From a virus, in the IMG/VR virus record IMGVR_UViG_3300031957_002411, positions 62,001 to 126,000 of that record: 64,000 bases of DNA. The stretch is one strand, 5' to 3'. Below, in pieces: positions 1 through 8,492 of this stretch; position 1 is the stretch's first letter, and every line of letters starts with the position of its first letter. The position numbers were made by a program, and so were the translations under genes. The notes under the pieces were generated by a model. The model saw only the letters and a program-made list of their open reading frames with translations. It did not search any database and was not told the origin of the DNA.

Positions 1-2
1 GC

Positions 3-1301
3 AAGTTTTTTAAATGGTGTATCATGCCAACAGTTGATGCAAGACCACAGGCTAGACAGTGGATTGCAACATACTCTTCAGCAGACGCTTGTTTAACATA
101 TTCCGATTGGGCTGGGGATGTACTTAAACAACAAGCTGGAGATCATATCAATTATTTAGGTTCAGCCCCACCTTCTGCACATCCAGCATATGAACCTAAA
201 GACAAAATTGCACTACGGAAAGCTTTTGGTATAAATGAAAATGCTAAAATCATTGGCACAGTTATGCGCAATCAACGTAGAAAATTATACCCAGATTTAT
301 TTAAAGCATTTAGATTACTATTAGACAGTGTAGATAATCCAGAAGAATATTTCTTATATTGTCATACAAGCTATCCAGATCTTGGGTGGGAACTACCAGA
401 ATTGATACAAGAAAACAACATCGCCTCTCACGTTTTATTTACATATGTTTGTAGAGAAACGCAACAGCCTTTTGCATCTTTGTTTAGAGGTGCTTCTGCT
501 CAATCTCCCTATACTGGTAAATGGGGATCAACACTATCTAATGTGAGACAAGGCTTAAGTTATGAACATTTAGCAAGTGTAATTAATTTATTTGATTTAT
601 ATGTTCAGTATGCAAATTGTGAAGGTTTTGGATTACCGCAAGTAGAAGCAGCAGCATGTGCAGTGCCAGTAATGGGTACTGATTACTCTGCTATGGAAAG
701 TGTTCTCAGGCAACTGGATGGTACGCCCATTAAACCCAAAGCGCTCTATAAAGAGCTAGAAACTGGTTGTCTGAGAGCCGTTCCAGATAATGAACTGGCA
801 GCAAAATTGTTTAAAGAATTTTTTGAATTACCAAAAACTGTTAGATCTAAAAAAGGTTTTGATACTAGACAGAAATTTTTAGATCTTTTTCAATGGGATA
901 AATCTGGCAAAGTGTGGGAAAGCTATTTTGATAGTGTAGAAATTAGACCTGATACTGAGACTTGGCTATCGCCAGTTGACATACAAAATCCAGAACCAAA
1001 ACCAACTATATCACCAGAAACTAAGCACAATGATTTAGCACAATGGCTAATTGTAAATGTTCTAAAAGAACCAGATAAAATTGGAAAGTATTTAGAATCT
1101 AGATTAACAAGAGATTTAATGTATGAATGTATGTCTGCATCAACAGCTGGTATGTACTTTAATGAATTTTCTGCTGCTTTTGACGGAAAGAATCAAAGAC
1201 ATCCATTTAATTTTGACATTGCTTATAATGAGATGGCTAACATACGTTTAAGAAAAAACAAATGGGAACAAAAAAGAGCGGAGGTATTTGGGATAGAATG
1301 A
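3..1301 (+). CDS. GT-B glycosyltransferase, 5' end cut by the window edge
   Basis: The reading frame is open to the left edge, because the codons before the first ATG at 24 encode KFFKWCI, so the true start is probably outside the window. The C-terminal half carries the family 1/4 retaining glycosyltransferase signature EGFGLPQVEAAACAVPV (about nt 620-670), where the two glutamates of the E-x7-E motif contact the nucleotide-sugar donor. About 110 further residues after the catalytic fold are not recognised. Such enzymes move a sugar from a nucleotide donor to a glycan, protein or modified base; the acceptor here is unknown. The stop overlaps the next start by 4 bp (ATGA), so the two are probably translationally coupled. 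It heads a cluster of three glycosyltransferases. The family call is firm; the role, such as virion or host surface glycan decoration, is inference. Confidence 0.85.
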   Translation, partial: KFFKWCIMPTVDARPQARQWIATYSSADACLTYSDWAGDVLKQQAGDHINYLGSAPPSAHPAYEPKDKIALRKAFGINENAKIIGTVMRNQRRKLYPDLFKAFRLLLDSVDNPEEYFLYCHTSYPDLGWELPELIQENNIASHVLFTYVCRETQQPFASLFRGASAQSPYTGKWGSTLSNVRQGLSYEHLASVINLFDLYVQYANCEGFGLPQVEAAACAVPVMGTDYSAMESVLRQLDGTPIKPKALYKELETGCLRAVPDNELAAKLFKEFFELPKTVRSKKGFDTRQKFLDLFQWDKSGKVWESYFDSVEIRPDTETWLSPVDIQNPEPKPTISPETKHNDLAQWLIVNVLKEPDKIGKYLESRLTRDLMYECMSASTAGMYFNEFSAAFDGKNQRHPFNFDIAYNEMANIRLRKNKWEQKRAEVFGIE

Positions 1302-2410
1302 AAGTTTTATACATAGGACATTTTAGAGAGGCTGGTGGTTGGTCTAATGCTGCTATAGATTTTGCATTAGCGTTAGATAAAGTTGGTGTTGACGTTGTTT
1401 GTAGAGATATAAAATTAACTGACAAACAATCTGAACTACCAGATAGAATAAAAGAATTAGAACAAAAAACATTAGACAATGTAGATTATTGTATTCAAAA
1501 TGTTTTACCACACCATCTTGTAGCAACGGACAAATTTAAAAAGAATATTGCGTATTTTTTTAGTGAGACAGCATCCATAACTAGCTCTTGGATAGACAAT
1601 CTAAATTTGATGGACGCAGTGTGGGTTCCTAATGAAACTAATCGTGATGCATTACTTGACAGTAAAATTGAAACTAATGTAGATGTCATACCTGTGCCAT
1701 GTGATCTATCTAAATTTGCAAAACAATATGATAAATTAGACATGTTAGAGGTAAATGATCAATTTAAATTTTATACAATGTGTGATTTAAATAGTCGCAA
1801 AAATATAGAATCTATCATAAAGTGTTTTCACAGTGAGTTTTGCAATGGAGAACAAGTAGCATTAGTTTTAAAGATTAATAAATATGGATTGTCTCCAGAT
1901 CAAGTAGGATTAGAATTTGAAAATATATCAAAAAATATAAAGGAACGAATGAGAATCGGCCCTGTTTCAAGTCTTGCAAAAGAAGTTATCATACCTACTT
2001 ATCTATCAAATGATCAAATGGCGCAGTTGCATAAAACTTGCGATTGCTACATCAATCTTTCTCATGGAGAAGCTTGGTCTATACCAGCTTTTGACGCGAT
2101 GGCCTTTGGTAATACACCTATATGTGGCAAAGAAGGTGGACCAAGACAATTTATAAATAAGGGCGATAAAAATACAGGATGTCTCGTAAATGGTGTGTAC
2201 GATGTATGTTTCCATATGGACCCAGCTTTTGATTTTCTCTTTACAGGTAGAGAAGAATGGTTTCACCCAAGTGAATCAGAAGCAAAAAAAGCAATGAGAT
2301 ACTACTACGAAAACAGAGACAAAATTGACAAATCAACTGGCTTGAAACAAGCAGAAAAATTTAATTATGAAGTTATTGGAAATAAGATAAAAGAGGTATT
2401 ACAGTTTTGA
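1298..2410 (+). CDS. GT-B glycosyltransferase
   Basis: This 370-residue protein begins MKVLYIGHF, a typical first beta strand of a GT-B fold. The start at 1298 was chosen over an in-frame ATG at 1262 because GGAGGT lies 11 bases upstream and ATGA overlaps the stop of the previous gene. Near residue 250 the donor-site motif reads GEAWSIPAFDAMAFGNTPI. The usual second glutamate of E-x7-E is Asp here, a conservative change. The following GGP-R segment resembles the sugar-phosphate loop. It probably acts in the cytoplasm on the same glycan as its neighbours. The acceptor and sugar cannot be deduced. It overlaps the next gene by 4 bp. Confidence 0.82.
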   Translation: MKVLYIGHFREAGGWSNAAIDFALALDKVGVDVVCRDIKLTDKQSELPDRIKELEQKTLDNVDYCIQNVLPHHLVATDKFKKNIAYFFSETASITSSWIDNLNLMDAVWVPNETNRDALLDSKIETNVDVIPVPCDLSKFAKQYDKLDMLEVNDQFKFYTMCDLNSRKNIESIIKCFHSEFCNGEQVALVLKINKYGLSPDQVGLEFENISKNIKERMRIGPVSSLAKEVIIPTYLSNDQMAQLHKTCDCYINLSHGEAWSIPAFDAMAFGNTPICGKEGGPRQFINKGDKNTGCLVNGVYDVCFHMDPAFDFLFTGREEWFHPSESEAKKAMRYYYENRDKIDKSTGLKQAEKFNYEVIGNKIKEVLQF

Positions 2411-3411
2411 GTAATCACAAAATTAAAAAAATAATACAAGCATGTAATTCTCCTAAAAAGGAAAAGTATAACATTCTTACATTTCCTACGCATGAAAGAT
2501 ATGAAACTCAACTGTGTAAAACAGGTCATAACTTTTATTCGTTTAGCATGGATGGTCAAAAAGAGTGGAACGCCGAACAAACTAAACCTCCAGCAAACTA
2601 CTACATACTGCCTAAAAATGAATTACCAGCATTCACAGAAATAGATATGGTATTAGTGCAGAGCAAGTTCTGGCAGTTTCAAATTGCTGCTCAAATATTA
2701 GAAACTTTGCCGGTTCCAATGATTGTTCTTGAACATACTTTACCAACACCACGAACCCATAATCCTGAACAAATTGATCAAATGAGACAAATGACAGGTC
2801 ACGTAAATATATTCATATCTAAATTCTCTCAACAACAGTGGAATATAAATTCTATCAACAATTATGTTCTTCATCATGGTATTGACTCAGAAACTTTTAA
2901 ACCTTTAGATATACCAAAAGAGAATCACATCCTTACAGTTGCTAACGATTTTAAGAACAGAGATTTTTGTTTAAATTACGCAGGTTGGGAAAGAATTACT
3001 AATGGTATGAACGTAAGATTAGTGGGATCAAAGAATGGTGAGGGATCAATAGTGTGCGACAGCGCAGAAGATATGGTTAAAGAATACAATAAATGCAAAA
3101 TATACTTAAATACAACTACGCTTAGTCCAATACCAATGTCTTTGTTGGAAGCAATGGCTTGCGGTTGCGCCGTAGTGTCAACAGCAACATGTATGATTCC
3201 AGAGATTATTAAGAATGGTGAAAATGGATTCATATCGAATGACGAGTCAGAAATAAAAAACATGATAGATACTCTACAAAATAATGATGAACTAAGAAAA
3301 ACTATGGGAGAAAATGCTAGAAGCACCATCACAAAGCACTTTTCTGAAACAGCATTTATAAATAATTGGAATGAAGTATTCAAACAAGTTTATGAGGTTA
3401 GTCAAATATGA
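2407..3411 (+). CDS. GT-B glycosyltransferase (group 1 type), TTG start
   Basis: A 334-residue protein starting at TTG, which overlaps the stop of the upstream gene (TTGA); an AGAGGT sequence precedes it by about ten bases. The C-terminal domain is a textbook group 1 glycosyltransferase: SPIPMSLLEAMACGCAVV, then IPEIIKNGENGFIS, and a final helix with GENARSTITKHFS. The N-terminal half is more divergent, as expected for the acceptor-binding domain. Third consecutive glycosyltransferase of the operon, it presumably adds a different sugar in the same pathway. It overlaps the methyltransferase-like gene by 4 bp. The family is firm; substrate unknown. Confidence 0.87.
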   Translation: MSNHKIKKIIQACNSPKKEKYNILTFPTHERYETQLCKTGHNFYSFSMDGQKEWNAEQTKPPANYYILPKNELPAFTEIDMVLVQSKFWQFQIAAQILETLPVPMIVLEHTLPTPRTHNPEQIDQMRQMTGHVNIFISKFSQQQWNINSINNYVLHHGIDSETFKPLDIPKENHILTVANDFKNRDFCLNYAGWERITNGMNVRLVGSKNGEGSIVCDSAEDMVKEYNKCKIYLNTTTLSPIPMSLLEAMACGCAVVSTATCMIPEIIKNGENGFISNDESEIKNMIDTLQNNDELRKTMGENARSTITKHFSETAFINNWNEVFKQVYEVSQI

Positions 3412-3830
3412 AAATACAAATTACGGAAGGTCAGGGCAAGAATGTAGAAGGTTATAATAATATACATATAACACATTCTGCTGGATCATTACCACAAATA
3501 GTTGATCATTCTTGTGAGGAAGTAGTTTTAAATAACTCTCTAAGCAAACTTGCTAGACAAGAAAGTCTAGAGGTGCTACAGCTAGCCTGTAGCAGATTAA
3601 GACTAGGTGGTAAAATAGCCATATACGATGTAGATGTTAAGTCTCTTTGCAGAAAGTACGTTAACAAAGAAATTGATCAAACTGAAATGAGTAAAGAATT
3701 GCTTGATCTAACAAACTGTATAGAAATCAATGAAGTAAGAAATATACTAAAGCAACACGGAATTGTTCTAGAATCTTGTGGTATCAAAGGTTATCAATAC
3801 GAAATCATAGGTCATAGAAAAAATACTTGA
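3408..3830 (+). CDS. Methyltransferase-like remnant lacking the SAM-binding motif
   Basis: The 140-residue protein looks like the second half of a class I SAM-dependent methyltransferase. It has a hydrophobic strand followed by a helix, then LRLGGKIAIYDVD, which matches the post-motif III 'LxPGGxLxI' strand of type 11 methyltransferases, and a C-terminal strand pair ending YEIIGHRK. The glycine-rich SAM-binding motif I is absent, so it may be inactive or may work as a subunit or structural scaffold. Such short proteins often sit beside phage glycosyltransferases. The start is coupled by ATGA overlap to the upstream gene. The call rests on weak similarity; 'unknown protein with a Rossmann-like C-terminal half' is the safe reading. 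Confidence 0.45.
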   Translation: MKIQITEGQGKNVEGYNNIHITHSAGSLPQIVDHSCEEVVLNNSLSKLARQESLEVLQLACSRLRLGGKIAIYDVDVKSLCRKYVNKEIDQTEMSKELLDLTNCIEINEVRNILKQHGIVLESCGIKGYQYEIIGHRKNT

Positions 3831-3831
3831 T

Positions 3832-4575
3832 ATGAATAAACAAAAGTGTATTACCTCTACACGACACACTGATGAGTCCATATCCAAAGAAATGGTGTCC
3901 ATCATTTTCCTGTGTGATACTCCGGGTTATAGAATGAAGTCCTATGGCCCTATGCCTTTGATACCAATGCAAAAAAATAAATTAATAGATTTACAAGTTA
4001 GCAATATTAAGAAGGCATTTCAAAACTTCGAGATAATTCTGTGTGTAGGATATGATGCAGATAAAGTTTGTAAATATGTCAGGGGTAGATTTAAGAATGC
4101 GAATCTAAGAATTGTAGAAAATCAAAACTATCATAAATCAAATTCTTGCGAAGGAGTAAGACTTTGTTTAAATAATATAGTTAATGACAAAATTATAATA
4201 GTTGATGGTAGCTTGCTAGTGCATCCAGACACATTGAGATCAATACACAGTAAAAAATCTTGCATCATGACTGAACAAAAGTTTTATGAAAATTTAGAGA
4301 TAGGCGTGAATGTGGGTGAAGAAGGCATTATAGAGCATTTTGGATTTGGTGCGCATCGCCCTTGGTCTGAAATAGTATATTTAAATAATAACGACATAAT
4401 TGAAAATCTTAGAAGAATTATATCTGGTATAAATTACAAACAAAAATTTTTATTTGAAGGATTAAATGAACTAATAAAAACTAAAAAACATATGATACAA
4501 GTGATTGAAAACACACACCCCATCAAAAAAATAAACAATATAAAAACATACCATAAGCTAAGGGAAATAATATGA
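3832..4575 (+). CDS. Nucleotidyltransferase-like protein (sugar-phosphate NTP transferase fold)
   Basis: Around residues 21-60 the sequence follows the pattern of sugar-phosphate nucleotidyltransferases: hydrophobic strand, G-x-R-M, GPMPLIPM, then KLIDLQVSNI. Further on, EIILCVGYDADKV and IIIVDGSLLVHP match the next strands and the metal-binding Asp strand of the fold. In active enzymes the first motif contains PK, with the Lys contacting the NTP phosphates. Here that position reads PM, so catalysis is uncertain. If active it would make an NDP-sugar or NDP-polyol donor for the neighbouring glycosyltransferases. The start at 3832 has no clear ribosome binding site; an internal ATG at 3892, just before the first strand, is an alternative. 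It overlaps the next gene by 4 bp. Confidence 0.55.
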   Translation: MNKQKCITSTRHTDESISKEMVSIIFLCDTPGYRMKSYGPMPLIPMQKNKLIDLQVSNIKKAFQNFEIILCVGYDADKVCKYVRGRFKNANLRIVENQNYHKSNSCEGVRLCLNNIVNDKIIIVDGSLLVHPDTLRSIHSKKSCIMTEQKFYENLEIGVNVGEEGIIEHFGFGAHRPWSEIVYLNNNDIIENLRRIISGINYKQKFLFEGLNELIKTKKHMIQVIENTHPIKKINNIKTYHKLREII

Positions 4576-5423
4576 GAATTATCATAGATAATTATAGCGA
4601 TGCGTATACTACCCAACCAATGCAATTTCATAGACAGTTTTTAGAACAAGGGATTGAAAGTAGTATGCTTGACATGTCTAGTGTTAGTGTTTATGACGCT
4701 ATGGATACTTTGAAGCCAGATATATTAATTACGTCTGGAACGAAACTAACTAACTCTATAGTTCAATATCTTAGCGAAGATAAGGGTAAAAAATTAGTAT
4801 TAAACATAGACAATCTACAGAAAGACCAAGTTCAGCAAATTGCCGATCTTTTAAAACAAAACAGCATATCAACAATATGTTTTATAACTTCAGACTACTC
4901 ACTTCCACAAAAGATAGATAAAATAAATGTGGTAAAACTGTTGCCATCTGTGGACACATACATGATTCAAGGATTAGACTTTGATTACAATATAGAGATT
5001 GGATTAGTCATAGACAATTTGATAGATGATATTGGCTATCCCAATACTTTTCATGTTATATCTGCAAATCCAGACCTAGTTAACAAAACTGATATTAGCC
5101 TGAACTGCTTGGGTTTACGTTCTATATACAGTAAGTATAACAACATTGTCATAAAAGATCTAAAAAATGTAAACCAAATACTATTTGACGCTTTAGCTTT
5201 TGGCAATAAGGTATACTACGACAATAAAGAAGACAATGGACTAGGCGAAAAACTAAAATCTATTTTTAAGATTGACTTAGAACTAAATTACAACAATGAA
5301 AACAAAACGCAAGATTTTAGTGAAATTAAAAAGATTATCATGGAAAAGCATACTGATAGTAGAAGAACTAAAAGTCTTCTGTCACAGATAACAGGAAACT
5401 TTAAAGAGGCAAATAATGATTAA
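4572..5423 (+). CDS. Divergent GT-B-like protein of the glycan operon
   Basis: A 283-residue protein with alternating strands and helices (MRIIIDNY, DILITSG, KLVLNID, TICFITSDYSLP), compatible with a two-Rossmann-domain architecture. Near residue 205 the segment ILFDALAFGNKVYYD resembles the donor-site helix of GT-B enzymes, compare FDAMAFGNTPI in the second gene of this operon, but the catalytic glutamates are not evident. It could be a very divergent glycosyltransferase or an inactive paralogue. ATGA overlap with the upstream stop shows coupling. It ends inside the first codons of the next gene (8-base overlap). Confidence 0.4.
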   Translation: MRIIIDNYSDAYTTQPMQFHRQFLEQGIESSMLDMSSVSVYDAMDTLKPDILITSGTKLTNSIVQYLSEDKGKKLVLNIDNLQKDQVQQIADLLKQNSISTICFITSDYSLPQKIDKINVVKLLPSVDTYMIQGLDFDYNIEIGLVIDNLIDDIGYPNTFHVISANPDLVNKTDISLNCLGLRSIYSKYNNIVIKDLKNVNQILFDALAFGNKVYYDNKEDNGLGEKLKSIFKIDLELNYNNENKTQDFSEIKKIIMEKHTDSRRTKSLLSQITGNFKEANND

Positions 5424-5862
5424 TTTAGGAATATATATTAAAGACTTGTCTAACACACCTTTGCTACAGGCTGTACAGTCAGAAATAGCAAAAGCTAAGA
5501 GTGACGGTGACGTATCCGATGTAAGTATCTTTTTTGATGACATAGGACCAATTAACTTTAAAATAGACGCAGGTATTTTTAATTCAACAGATTTGTGGCA
5601 TTTCAACGGACACTTAATAACAACTTGTTTAGAAACATTAATTAAATCTACAAGCATTGTGAATAATATGAATCTGTATTACTGTTTTGATTTACGATCT
5701 GCCTATGATACTTTATCTATGATTAGAGCAGTAAATAAACATGATATATCTACAATAGCATTTGATAATGATAGTGCTATGAATTTTTACAGACTAACTG
5801 GAAGAAAACCTAAAGCTATATGTGATAAGTTTTCTGGAGTTGTCAAAACAATTATGGGTTAG
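5416..5862 (+). CDS. Unknown protein of the glycan operon
   Basis: I do not recognise this 148-residue protein. It appears alpha/beta (strands LGIYIKDL, VSIFFDDI, NLYYCFDL, STIAFDND alternating with helices) with no signal peptide or membrane segment. It overlaps the upstream gene by 8 bases and stops four bases before the endonuclease start, so it is translated as part of the operon. The spacing of short hydrophobic strands would suit a small Rossmann-like or flavodoxin-like domain, but no catalytic motif was found. Confidence 0.7.
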   Translation: MINLGIYIKDLSNTPLLQAVQSEIAKAKSDGDVSDVSIFFDDIGPINFKIDAGIFNSTDLWHFNGHLITTCLETLIKSTSIVNNMNLYYCFDLRSAYDTLSMIRAVNKHDISTIAFDNDSAMNFYRLTGRKPKAICDKFSGVVKTIMG

Positions 5863-5866
5863 AATT

Positions 5867-6631
5867 ATGGAAGAAAATAAAATAGTCAAAGAATATAATG
5901 CTGGTAAGAGTACATACGAAATAGCTAAAGAATATAATACTTACGCAAATAAAGTAAGGCGTATATTAATAAAGCATGGCGTGGCGATAAAGTCAAAAAG
6001 TGATGCTCAAAAGAATGCGCTTAAAAATGGAACTGCAAAAATTCCAACACAGGGTCAAAAGAGGACAAAAGAAGAAAGACTAAAAATCAGCAAAGGATTG
6101 CAGGAGAGATGGACGAATATTAGTGATGAAGAATACGAAAAACATGTAGAACAAGCAAAGAAAAGATGGTCTAAGCTTACAGCGTTAGAAAAGAAAAATA
6201 TGGCTAGTGCAGCATCGTCCGCTATACGCAAAGCAGGTAAAGAAGGGTCTAAATTAGAAAAATTCCTGAAAGAAGAACTGACTAGGAGTGGTCACAAGGT
6301 AGAGGCTCATAAGAAAAATTTGATTCCTAATGAAAGACTAGAAATTGATCTATACTTTTCAAAGCTAAAAACGGTAATAGAAATAGATGGACCATCGCAC
6401 TTCCTACCCGTTTGGGGGGAAGAAAAGCTACAGAAACAGATAAAATCTGATAAAATTAAAACAGGGTTGATTTTAAGCAAAGGCTTTGCTATAATTAGAG
6501 TGAAGCACTTATCTGATTCACTATCCCTGTCAAAGCAGGAGGATTTGAAAAACAGGCTATTGTCAATACTTGAAGACATTGAAACAAGATTTCCGATAAA
6601 ATCTAAGAGGTATATTGAAATTGAAACGTGA
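5867..6631 (+). CDS. HTH plus Vsr/DUF559-like endonuclease, probable free-standing homing nuclease
   Basis: The 254-residue protein starts at 5867 (MEENKIVKEYNAG); an earlier in-frame ATG at 5822 lies inside the previous gene and adds nothing conserved. Residues 1-35 form a helix-turn-helix (STYEIAKEYNTYANKVRRIL) like those of phage homing nucleases. The middle is basic and helical. Residues 145-235 fit a PD-(D/E)xK nuclease of the Vsr/DUF559 type: RLEIDLYF, then VIEIDGPSHF, then a Lys-rich helix ending LSKGFAIIRVKH. The Asp and Glu of these strands would bind the metal. It follows the preceding gene after four bases and is unlike its neighbours in role, which suits a mobile nuclease gene inserted in the operon. 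A non-mobile repair or restriction role cannot be excluded. Confidence 0.72.
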   Translation: MEENKIVKEYNAGKSTYEIAKEYNTYANKVRRILIKHGVAIKSKSDAQKNALKNGTAKIPTQGQKRTKEERLKISKGLQERWTNISDEEYEKHVEQAKKRWSKLTALEKKNMASAASSAIRKAGKEGSKLEKFLKEELTRSGHKVEAHKKNLIPNERLEIDLYFSKLKTVIEIDGPSHFLPVWGEEKLQKQIKSDKIKTGLILSKGFAIIRVKHLSDSLSLSKQEDLKNRLLSILEDIETRFPIKSKRYIEIET

Positions 6632-6641
6632 AAGGACTAAA

Positions 6642-7406
6642 ATGTTAGAAACAGAAGAAAACCTTTTTGAAGGAGTAGAAGAATTGAGTACACCATCAAA
6701 CACAGATACGTCTGTAAAAAATGTAGTTTTAGAAGATGCTCCATCTATGCTCTCACCAGAGTGGCATGATTACGCCATGACGCTATTTCAGGAGGATGAG
6801 CTAATGAACGGGCATCCTCTCGTAACGGGCCTTAGAAGGGTATCTGAGCTTGTTTTAGGGCCAATGACGTTTAGTGGTCCAACTTGGGTAAAACCTACAG
6901 ATCGTGACGACCATCATGGAAGGGCCACAGTCATATTTACAATAGAATTTGCCAATGGTTTAAGATGCTCAGAGGTAGCAGATTCTTGGGAAGGCAATAC
7001 AGACGACATGTTTTGCGCATTCGCTGTAGCTATTGCTAGCACAAGAGCAGAAGCTAGGGCGTTGCGTAAAGTCCTTAAGATCAAGGGCGTTGCAGCAGAA
7101 GAACTTACAAAGAAAGATACAGCAAAAATTGTGCGAGATCTATCAAAACAAAACAGCAGTAGTGCTGGAGAATTTGATGATTCTAGCAGAATGAGTGATG
7201 CACAATACAATTTTATTGATGTAAAGTGCAAACAGCTGAATGTGGATGGAGGAAAGTTATTCAAGGATGTGTTTAAGGTAGATCAAAATCGCAAGATTTC
7301 TAAGAAAGTGGCAAGTGATATTATTGGAGTTCTCAATAATTATCAACAAGATAAAAGTACTATACCCAGCGAATTAGTGGGTTATAACCAAGAGTGGAGA
7401 AATTAA
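6642..7406 (+). CDS. Rad52/ERF-like single-strand annealing protein candidate
   Basis: The 254-residue protein starts at ATG 6642, preceded by AAAGGA at 6630; an in-frame TTG at 6615 is unlikely. Residues 70-145 contain a beta-rich segment (ATVIFTIEFANGLRCSEVADS) followed by the helix FAVAIASTRAEARALRKVLKI. The 'A-x-T-R-A-x-x-R-A-L-R' pattern is typical of Rad52, ERF and related phage annealing proteins. The C-terminal 60 residues (SDAQYNFIDVKCKQLNV and onward) resemble the small helical tail found on such proteins. If correct, it binds single-stranded DNA and promotes annealing during phage recombination. No recombination partner other than the nucleases at the right end is visible. The assignment rests on this helix only. 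Confidence 0.5.
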   Translation: MLETEENLFEGVEELSTPSNTDTSVKNVVLEDAPSMLSPEWHDYAMTLFQEDELMNGHPLVTGLRRVSELVLGPMTFSGPTWVKPTDRDDHHGRATVIFTIEFANGLRCSEVADSWEGNTDDMFCAFAVAIASTRAEARALRKVLKIKGVAAEELTKKDTAKIVRDLSKQNSSSAGEFDDSSRMSDAQYNFIDVKCKQLNVDGGKLFKDVFKVDQNRKISKKVASDIIGVLNNYQQDKSTIPSELVGYNQEWRN

Positions 7407-7739
7407 ATGAAGCTTACATATACAACAGGAAATAAGAGGATCACAGCAGAATTTGAGGCAGATACTCACAGAGAGTTGTTTACTCAAATTTCTAAGTTTC
7501 AAGAAGTGTTTGAGGAAACTAAGTGTGGCAAATGTGGTTCTGAAAATCTTAGATTTGTAGTAAGGACTGTAGACGACAATGAATATTACGAACTAAGATG
7601 CACTGACTGTGGAGCTAAACTTGCATTTGGCTCAATGAAGAAGGGTGGAGGTCTATTCCCTAAACGTAAGGATGGAGACACTTGGCTACCTGATGGTGGT
7701 TGGCAGAAGTGGAATCCAAAGAAAAAGGCTATGGAGTAA
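7407..7739 (+). CDS. Small zinc-ribbon protein
   Basis: A 110-residue protein directly abutting the previous stop (TAA then ATG). It has a four-cysteine zinc ribbon: CGKCG near residue 40 and CTDCG near residue 68, separated by two strands. The C-terminus is basic and rich in Gly and Trp (GGGLFPKRKDGDTWLPDGGW). Its position after the annealing-protein candidate suggests a nucleic-acid role, but this is inference. It is the last gene of the plus-strand operon and runs into the two-way terminator. Confidence 0.75.
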   Translation: MKLTYTTGNKRITAEFEADTHRELFTQISKFQEVFEETKCGKCGSENLRFVVRTVDDNEYYELRCTDCGAKLAFGSMKKGGGLFPKRKDGDTWLPDGGWQKWNPKKKAME

Positions 7740-7773
7740 AAAGAAGGGGGTAGCGAAAGCTACCCCTTTTTTT
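7737..7773. terminator. Two-way intrinsic terminator between convergent operons
   Basis: A perfect 8-bp stem GGGGTAGC/GCTACCCC (7747-7754 and 7759-7766) is closed by a GAAA tetraloop and followed by seven T on the plus strand. On the minus strand the same stem is followed by TTCTTTTT. It therefore serves both the plus-strand operon ending at 7739 and the minus-strand gene ending at 7772. Confidence 0.93.
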
Positions 7774-8470
7774 ATGTCAAATACTCTACTGTAAAATAGA
7801 GTCCATATTGAGTCTTACTTCCAACAATATCTGGCTCAGAACTTAGAGCCACATACCAATCATGAAAAGTAGAAGAATGTGTGCTAGATTGATTTGTTGT
7901 ATATCCAAGACCTGTATCCGTGTCATTTGCACTAGTATTTTTACCGCTAGGTCCGGGTGAATTAGTGAACGTCATATCTGTCATTGCGATACCAGAACCA
8001 AAAGTTTGCCAAGTATTTTCTGTTCTCCCTCTAAAATCGAGTTGATTTTTAGTTTGGTCTGTAGCAGGATGTCTAGCTTCGTAAACATATGTGGTTACGC
8101 CGTATGCATTATTATCTATATCAGATCTATCAAAAATACGTAATTTACAATTTTGTACTTTATAAGATGTATCTGACTCAAATCTAATATTTAGTGGGCA
8201 TAGGTAATTAGGTAGATTATTAAGATTAATTGCTGTAGCACCATTTACTGATACTGTCGATCCACCGTCTTGATACGCTGTATTGTTGAGCTGTGCGGCC
8301 TCTGTCGTGCCATCAGCGCTAGTAACAAACGTTGTAGTTTGTACATTATCAACAGGAACGGAAGCACCAAAAGAGCTACCATAGAAGCCTATACCGCTAC
8401 CCGCTGTATGATCAATCAAAGTCTCTGTATCTGTGCCTTTTATATTGGCATAAAATTTAATATCTGGCAT
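7772..8470 (-). CDS. Putative virion structural protein, last gene of the late arm
   Basis: The 232-residue protein is beta-rich and Gly/Ser/Thr/Asn-rich with no membrane segment, like phage tail-tip or fibre proteins, but I recognise no domain. A good ribosome site (TAGGAG) precedes the ATG, and a promoter-like GTGTATAATA motif lies 36 bases further upstream, so it may be made from its own short transcript ending at the two-way terminator. Separate expression would suit an abundant virion component, which is inference. Confidence 0.72.
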   Translation of the reverse strand: MPDIKFYANIKGTDTETLIDHTAGSGIGFYGSSFGASVPVDNVQTTTFVTSADGTTEAAQLNNTAYQDGGSTVSVNGATAINLNNLPNYLCPLNIRFESDTSYKVQNCKLRIFDRSDIDNNAYGVTTYVYEARHPATDQTKNQLDFRGRTENTWQTFGSGIAMTDMTFTNSPGPSGKNTSANDTDTGLGYTTNQSSTHSSTFHDWYVALSSEPDIVGSKTQYGLYFTVEYLT

Positions 8471-8492
8471 GGAAAAACTCCTATAAAATGGT

